Shown: piece by piece, positions 15,107-17,743 of the stretch
Position numbering within the stretch: the stretch's first letter is position 1
Layout: every line of letters begins with the position of its first letter
Assembly (NCBI GenBank): GCA_042088875.1
Contig: JBELLF010000021.1
Location: 1-17,743, forward strand
Reading direction: 5' to 3'
DNA: 17,743 nt
DNA from: Marisimplicoccus framensis_A
Lineage (GTDB): Bacteria; Bacteroidota; Bacteroidia; Flavobacteriales; Flavobacteriaceae
Notes under the pieces: generated by a model
Told to the model about the DNA's origin: nothing
The model's database searches: none
Seen by the model: only the letters and a program-made list of their open reading frames with translations
Position numbers and translations under genes: made by a program

Positions 15107-15718
15107 TTATAGAGTTGTTAAGTTAATAGATAATTCGATATCATCATATATAAGTTTATCACCAAGATTTTCAAAAAATGATCCTGATCTAAACCTAACA
15201 TCGTATTTTGACCTGTCAAATACAAGGTTTGCAGACCAACCATCCTCTGAGCTTATCATCTCAAAATTAACTGGGTGAGTAAAACCTTTAATCGCTAAAT
15301 CTCCTAAGACATTCCATTTACCATCTGATATTAGTTCAGAACTATTAATTGATATAGTTGCTGTAGGATAGGATTCTACAGAAAAAAAGTCATCTGATTT
15401 TAAATGACCTTCTAATCTTGCTTTACTATCTCCTTCCATGTCTTGATTATTTATTGAAGTCATGTCAACAACAAACTGGCCATTAACAATTGAACCATTA
15501 GAAATCTCAAAAGTACCAGAAACAAAATCTAATGTTCCATAGTGAGAACTTGTCGATACTTCTCTACCTGTCCAAGTAATTTGGCTCTGTGTGTTATCTA
15601 TATTATAAATATTGTCAGCTGTAGCAACACCTTGTGATTGCTGAGTACTAGCTTGATTTGGATTAGTATTACATGAAGCTAATACTATTAACATTATAAA
15701 AGTAAATAATTTTTTCAT
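15107..15718 (-). CDS. YceI family lipoprotein
   Basis: A 203-aa YceI-family protein. These lipocalin-like beta barrels bind polyprenoid or other isoprenoid lipids in the periplasm. The lipoprotein signal ends LASC with C16 as lipid acceptor, followed by a short Ser/Gln/Asn-rich tether. The domain covers about 35-200 and shows the family pattern: SQITWTGREVSTSSHYGTL, GSIVNGQFVVDMTSI, LEGHLKSDDFFSVESYPTA and VLGDLAIKGFTHPVNFEM. It is the first gene of the operon with the CDGSH peptide and the FMN reductase. The 199-nt region upstream contains candidate operators shared with the divergent HxlR gene. Length and motifs are normal. Confidence 0.92.
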   Translation of the reverse strand: MKKLFTFIMLIVLASCNTNPNQASTQQSQGVATADNIYNIDNTQSQITWTGREVSTSSHYGTLDFVSGTFEISNGSIVNGQFVVDMTSINNQDMEGDSKARLEGHLKSDDFFSVESYPTATISINSSELISDGKWNVLGDLAIKGFTHPVNFEMISSEDGWSANLVFDRSKYDVRFRSGSFFENLGDKLIYDDIELSINLTTL

Positions 15719-15837
15719 TTGTTTAAAATTTGTGTAAAACTAGAAAAATGAAAATTCGTGAAGAATAAACACTTTAGTTTTAATTATTATTTAACATCTT
15801 TTTTTAGTATTATAAAAAAAAGAGTAGTTTTGAAAAA

Positions 15838-15855
15838 CAATAATAACAATTATTG
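15838..15855. promoter_or_regulatory. Perfect inverted repeat CAATAAT-N4-ATTATTG, candidate operator
   Basis: A perfect 7-4-7 dyad in the spacer between the YceI operon and the HxlR gene. It could bind a dimeric regulator such as HxlR. The sequence is extremely AT-rich, so chance occurrence is a real possibility. Confidence 0.35.
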
Positions 15856-15885
15856 AAACAAATTGTAACTCATTATTAAAAAGTA

Positions 15886-15901
15886 ACTATCATATTGTAG
15901 T
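15886..15901. promoter_or_regulatory. Candidate HxlR/YodB-like operator, ACTATCATATTGTAGT
   Basis: An imperfect 16-bp palindrome with arms ACTA and TAGT and a central ATAT. It lies two bases before the -7 box of the HxlR gene. The layout recalls the TACTA...TAGTA operators I remember for Bacillus HxlR-type redox regulators (YodB). The position between the expected -33 and -7 elements would suit autorepression. Three GTAACT copies (15865, 15883 and 15911) also occur around it. Confidence 0.45.
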
Positions 15902-15903
15902 AA

Positions 15904-15911
15904 TAACTTTG
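15904..15911 (+). promoter_or_regulatory. Candidate -7 box (TAACTTTG) of the HxlR gene
   Basis: TAACTTTG fits TAnnTTTG and ends 6 nt before the ATG, so the transcript would be leaderless or nearly so. No TTG is found 17-23 nt upstream. A weak -33 element would be consistent with a regulated promoter. Confidence 0.4.
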
Positions 15912-15917
15912 TAACTA

Positions 15918-16220
15918 ATGAAAGAAAAAGTGTGTCCTGTATCTGAATTTACATCTATGGTAGGTGGTAAATGGAAATTAATAATCATTGACCGTCTTAG
16001 AAAAAAGGAATCTATAAGATTTGGGTTTTTAGCTGCAAGTATTGATAATATTTCTAGGAAAGTACTAACAGATCAACTAAAAGAGTTAATTAAAGATGGG
16101 TTAGTCCTAAGAGAACAGTATAATGAAATTCCTCCAAGAGTTGAATATTCCCTTACTAAAAAAGGCAAAAGTCTTTGTTCTGTATTCAAAAGTATTGATG
16201 AATGGATAGATGTAAAGTAA
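15918..16220 (+). CDS. HxlR family transcriptional regulator
   Basis: A 100-aa winged-helix DNA-binding protein of the HxlR (MarR-like) family. The signature VCPVSEFTSMVGGKWKLIIIDRL covers residues 5-27. It is followed by RFGFLAASIDNISRKVLTDQLKELIKDGLV and the wing PPRVEYSLTKKGKSL. A cysteine at position 6 matches the sensing Cys6 of YodB-type redox regulators, and a second cysteine (C90) lies near the C-terminus. It is divergent from the YceI/CDGSH/FMN reductase operon, the usual arrangement for an HxlR regulator and its electrophile-response target. Its stop codon lies inside a TGTAAAGT palindrome that belongs to the next regulator's operator set. Confidence 0.92.
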   Translation: MKEKVCPVSEFTSMVGGKWKLIIIDRLRKKESIRFGFLAASIDNISRKVLTDQLKELIKDGLVLREQYNEIPPRVEYSLTKKGKSLCSVFKSIDEWIDVK

Positions 16221-16228
16221 ACTTTACA
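16211..16228. repeat. Palindrome site 1, TGTAAAGTAAACTTTACA
   Basis: A perfect 8-2-8 inverted repeat overlapping the HxlR stop codon. It is the first of four related palindromes ending at the XRE regulator gene, and probably an operator of that regulator. Confidence 0.7.
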
Positions 16229-16232
16229 ATAA

Positions 16233-16246
16233 TAAAGTAAACTTTA
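16233..16246. repeat. Palindrome site 2, TAAAGTAAACTTTA
   Basis: A 6-2-6 perfect inverted repeat whose centre is 20 bp from site 1, about two helical turns. It is followed by another ACTTTACA-like half site (ending at 16253), so two binding registers may overlap here. Confidence 0.6.
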
Positions 16247-16274
16247 CTTTACATAATCTAAATTATATGTTATA

Positions 16275-16292
16275 TGTAAAGTTTATTTTACA
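16275..16292. promoter_or_regulatory. Operator site 3, TGTAAAGTTTATTTTACA
   Basis: An 18-bp near-perfect palindrome (8-2-8, one mismatch) identical to site 4 and centred 35 bp upstream of it. It occupies the expected -33 region of the XRE gene promoter. Confidence 0.7.
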
Positions 16293-16303
16293 AAAATTTA
16301 TAT

Positions 16304-16311
16304 TATATTTG
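16304..16311 (+). promoter_or_regulatory. Candidate -7 box (TATATTTG) of the XRE gene
   Basis: TATATTTG fits TAnnTTTG and overlaps the first two bases of operator site 4. The start of transcription would fall inside site 4, so occupancy of sites 3 and 4 should block the promoter. No -33 TTG is visible at the proper spacing. Confidence 0.5.
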
Positions 16312-16327
16312 TAAAGTTTATTTTACA
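16310..16327. promoter_or_regulatory. Operator site 4, TGTAAAGTTTATTTTACA
   Basis: An exact copy of site 3. It overlaps the -7 box and ends one base before the XRE start codon. The position is typical of an autorepression operator. Confidence 0.72.
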
Positions 16328-16328
16328 A

Positions 16329-16523
16329 ATGTTAGTTAATAGGGTAAAAGATTATCGAAAAGGAAGAGGCTTAACACAAGAAGATTTAGCTTCAAAGACA
16401 GGTGTTAGCAGACAGACTATTATTTCAATTGAAAAAAATAAATTCATTCCAGGACTTGATGTTGCATTGAAAATTTCTTCTTCACTTGAAGTTAGCATTG
16501 ACAAACTCTTTTATTTTGTTTAA
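16329..16523 (+). CDS. Small XRE-family helix-turn-helix regulator
   Basis: A 64-aa protein consisting only of a Cro/CI-type helix-turn-helix domain: VKDYRKGRGLTQEDLASKTGVSRQTIISIEKNK (5-37), then the closing helices ALKISSSLEVSIDKLFYF. Stand-alone XRE proteins of this size (YozG-like) are common and often act as repressors next to a small membrane-protein gene. No such partner is present here; a short gene fragment follows immediately. Four TGTAAAGT-type palindromes precede it and two cover its promoter, implying autoregulation. It starts at an ATG directly after site 4. Confidence 0.9.
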   Translation: MLVNRVKDYRKGRGLTQEDLASKTGVSRQTIISIEKNKFIPGLDVALKISSSLEVSIDKLFYFV

Positions 16524-16598
16524 ATGAGAAGCACAGACGCAGTTATTTCTTGGGTTAACGGATCTGATAAAGAGTATAAAAATTTAGAAAAAATTTAA
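16524..16598 (+). pseudogene. 24-codon fragment resembling the N-terminus of a Stealth-type phosphotransferase
   Basis: An open frame starts with ATG directly after the XRE stop and encodes 24 residues containing TDAVISWVNGSDKEY (4-18). This looks like the conserved first region (CR1, of the WVDGSDP type) of Stealth capsule phosphotransferases and related sugar-phosphate transferases, which are several hundred residues long. The frame stops at 16596-16598 and no continuation is seen in any frame before the convergent aminotransferase gene ends at 16643. The best reading is a remnant left by a deletion or recombination. A genuine micropeptide or chance similarity cannot be excluded. Confidence 0.5.
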
Positions 16599-16642
16599 CC
16601 AAGACAACTAACTGTAAAAAGTAGTATTTAAAGGACTAAAGG

Positions 16643-17743
16643 CTATAATTTTGAAATAACCGCGACCACTCTTTCAATCTCTTCCTCAGTATTATATAAA
16701 GAAACCCCAAGTCTTGTTACACCACCTTTCTGCTCTAACCCAAGTTTTTGAATTGCTTTCAAAGCATAGAAGTGCCCATCCCAAGCACATATATTTTCTG
16801 AAGCAAGAGCCTTACATATTTCTTGAGGCATATAATCAGTGTGAACAAATGACACAGTTGGTGTTCTGTTGGTATTTGAAAAATCTTTACCAACAACTTT
16901 AACCTTATTTAAACTATTTATAGATTCATAAAGCTGTTTGGCAAGTTCGAATTCATGACTGCTTATTTTTGAAAATGCATTTATTAGTTTATCCCTATAT
17001 GAACTACCATCTCCTATATTAGCGATAAAGTCAATTGCAGCCGAGACTCCTGCGCTAGACGCGTGATTGAGGGTGCCTGTCTCAATTATATATGGCGCCT
17101 TCTGATCTTGAACCACCAAACGATCAGTTTCTAGATGTTCTAACAATCCTGGTTTGGAATATAAAAAGCCAACATGTGGGCCATAAAACTTATATGCAGA
17201 ACATAGAAGAAAATCACACCCAAGCTCTTTTACATTAATTGAGAAATGAGGAGCATAGTGAACTGCATCAAGCAAGAACAAGCAGTTTTCTGGAAGAAAA
17301 GATTTAATCAATATAAAGTCATTCAAAGTTCCAATGGCGTTGGAAGACATCCCCATACAAACCATCACTGTTTTATCATTAATCTTATTTCTAAAATCTT
17401 CATAATCAAGTTCTCCGTTTTGAAGTAAGCTTACTTCAATCAATTTAACACCCACTTCCTCAAGAACTCTCCACGGACCCCTATTAGCCTCGTGATCTAA
17501 TTCAGTTATAATAACCTCATCTCCTGAATTAAATTTTTTAGCTAAAGCTCTAGCAAGACTATAGTTTAAAGACGTCATGTTTTGACCAATAGAAATTGTA
17601 TCAGGGCTTTCTGATCCAAGAAATTCAGACATTTTTAACCTTAAATCATCCATCACTATATCAGTCTCTTGACTAGTTATAAACTCACCATGAGTGTTAG
17701 CATTTGATCTAATATAATATTGTGAAATTGCTTCAATTACTTG
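16643..17743 (-). CDS. Class V aminotransferase, cysteine desulfurase-like (VC1184/TIGR01976 type), 5' end cut by window edge
   Basis: A PLP-dependent fold type I enzyme read to the right edge; 366 residues are present, and roughly 30-40 N-terminal residues are missing if it has the family's usual length of about 400. The frame is open beyond the internal GTG at 17656, and the upstream part (RSNANTHGEFITSQETD) is the expected conserved segment. Seen are the substrate and PLP region ELDHEANRGPW (fragment residues 81-91), the PLP-binding aspartate in LLDAVHYAPH (D159) and the Schiff-base lysine K185 in CSAYKFYGPHVG. No active-site loop cysteine typical of IscS or SufS was recognised, and no Fe-S genes are adjacent. 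A C-S lyase or epimerase-like role is therefore as likely as desulfuration. Confidence 0.88.
   Translation of the reverse strand, partial: QVIEAISQYYIRSNANTHGEFITSQETDIVMDDLRLKMSEFLGSESPDTISIGQNMTSLNYSLARALAKKFNSGDEVIITELDHEANRGPWRVLEEVGVKLIEVSLLQNGELDYEDFRNKINDKTVMVCMGMSSNAIGTLNDFILIKSFLPENCLFLLDAVHYAPHFSINVKELGCDFLLCSAYKFYGPHVGFLYSKPGLLEHLETDRLVVQDQKAPYIIETGTLNHASSAGVSAAIDFIANIGDGSSYRDKLINAFSKISSHEFELAKQLYESINSLNKVKVVGKDFSNTNRTPTVSFVHTDYMPQEICKALASENICAWDGHFYALKAIQKLGLEQKGGVTRLGVSLYNTEEEIERVVAVISKL

Noticed and set aside
15087..15278. 63-codon plus-strand frame opposite the YceI gene
   Set aside because: It is a mirror frame of a well-supported lipoprotein gene and has no motif.
15719..15917. 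Small gene in the HxlR/YceI spacer
   Set aside because: The only plus-strand frame from an ATG is six codons, with no sign of coding.
16275..16327. Two identical 18-bp repeats as a minimal CRISPR array
   Set aside because: There are only two exact copies, they are palindromic with a 17-nt AT-rich gap, and no cas genes are present. An operator pair is the better explanation.

Overview
The window is AT-rich (roughly 30% GC) and very compact. It reads as part of the chromosome of a marine-type Bacteroidetes bacterium, most likely Flavobacteriia. Four points support this: the order of core genes (pdxA, DUF177, rpmF, fabH, accB, accC beside a divergent riboflavin synthase; tdk beside rsmI), the near absence of Shine-Dalgarno sequences, several TAnnTTTG-type -7 promoter elements, and Bacteroidetes-style lipoprotein and secretion signals. 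There is no rRNA, tRNA, CRISPR array, IS element or phage gene. Genes are packed with 1-4 nt start/stop overlaps and three tail-to-tail overlaps. No gene-free stretch exceeds 300 bases; the longest is the 199-nt spacer before 15918.

Region 1 (1-9995) is mostly housekeeping. It holds rsmI (its last few codons lie outside the window) with a small unknown gene, then divergent tdk and asd. A long minus-strand block follows: pdxA, DUF177 (YceD-like), rpmF, fabH, accB and accC, covering vitamin B6, ribosome and fatty-acid initiation functions. Divergent from pdxA are riboflavin synthase (ribE) and a 2-oxoglutarate/Fe(II)-type oxygenase. A lipoprotein of the class A beta-lactamase/serine hydrolase fold converges on them.

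Region 2 (10009-14493) is accessory. Two adjacent secreted proteins of unknown function, each apparently built from two ferredoxin-like (dimeric alpha/beta barrel-like) repeats, end at a clear intrinsic terminator. Divergent from them is a tight plus-strand chain: a Tat-type exported sugar isomerase/epimerase-like TIM barrel, a TMEM164/TIGR02206-type membrane protein, an exported histidine phosphatase and a SAM methyltransferase. The last three overlap by 1-4 nt.

Region 3 (14486-16523) looks like a redox-response locus. A minus-strand operon encodes a YceI lipoprotein, a 27-residue CDGSH iron-sulfur peptide and an FMN reductase. It is divergent from an HxlR-family regulator whose cysteine is at position 6. 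The spacer holds candidate operators. Next comes a 64-aa XRE regulator surrounded by four TGTAAAGT-type palindromes, two of which sit where its -33 and -7/+1 elements should be.

Region 4 (16524-17743) has a 24-codon fragment resembling the start of a Stealth-type phosphotransferase, and a class V aminotransferase that runs off the right edge. The strongest candidates for something undescribed are the YceI/mini-CDGSH/FMN-reductase/HxlR locus, the paired secreted two-repeat proteins, and the TMEM164-like/phosphatase/methyltransferase cluster.
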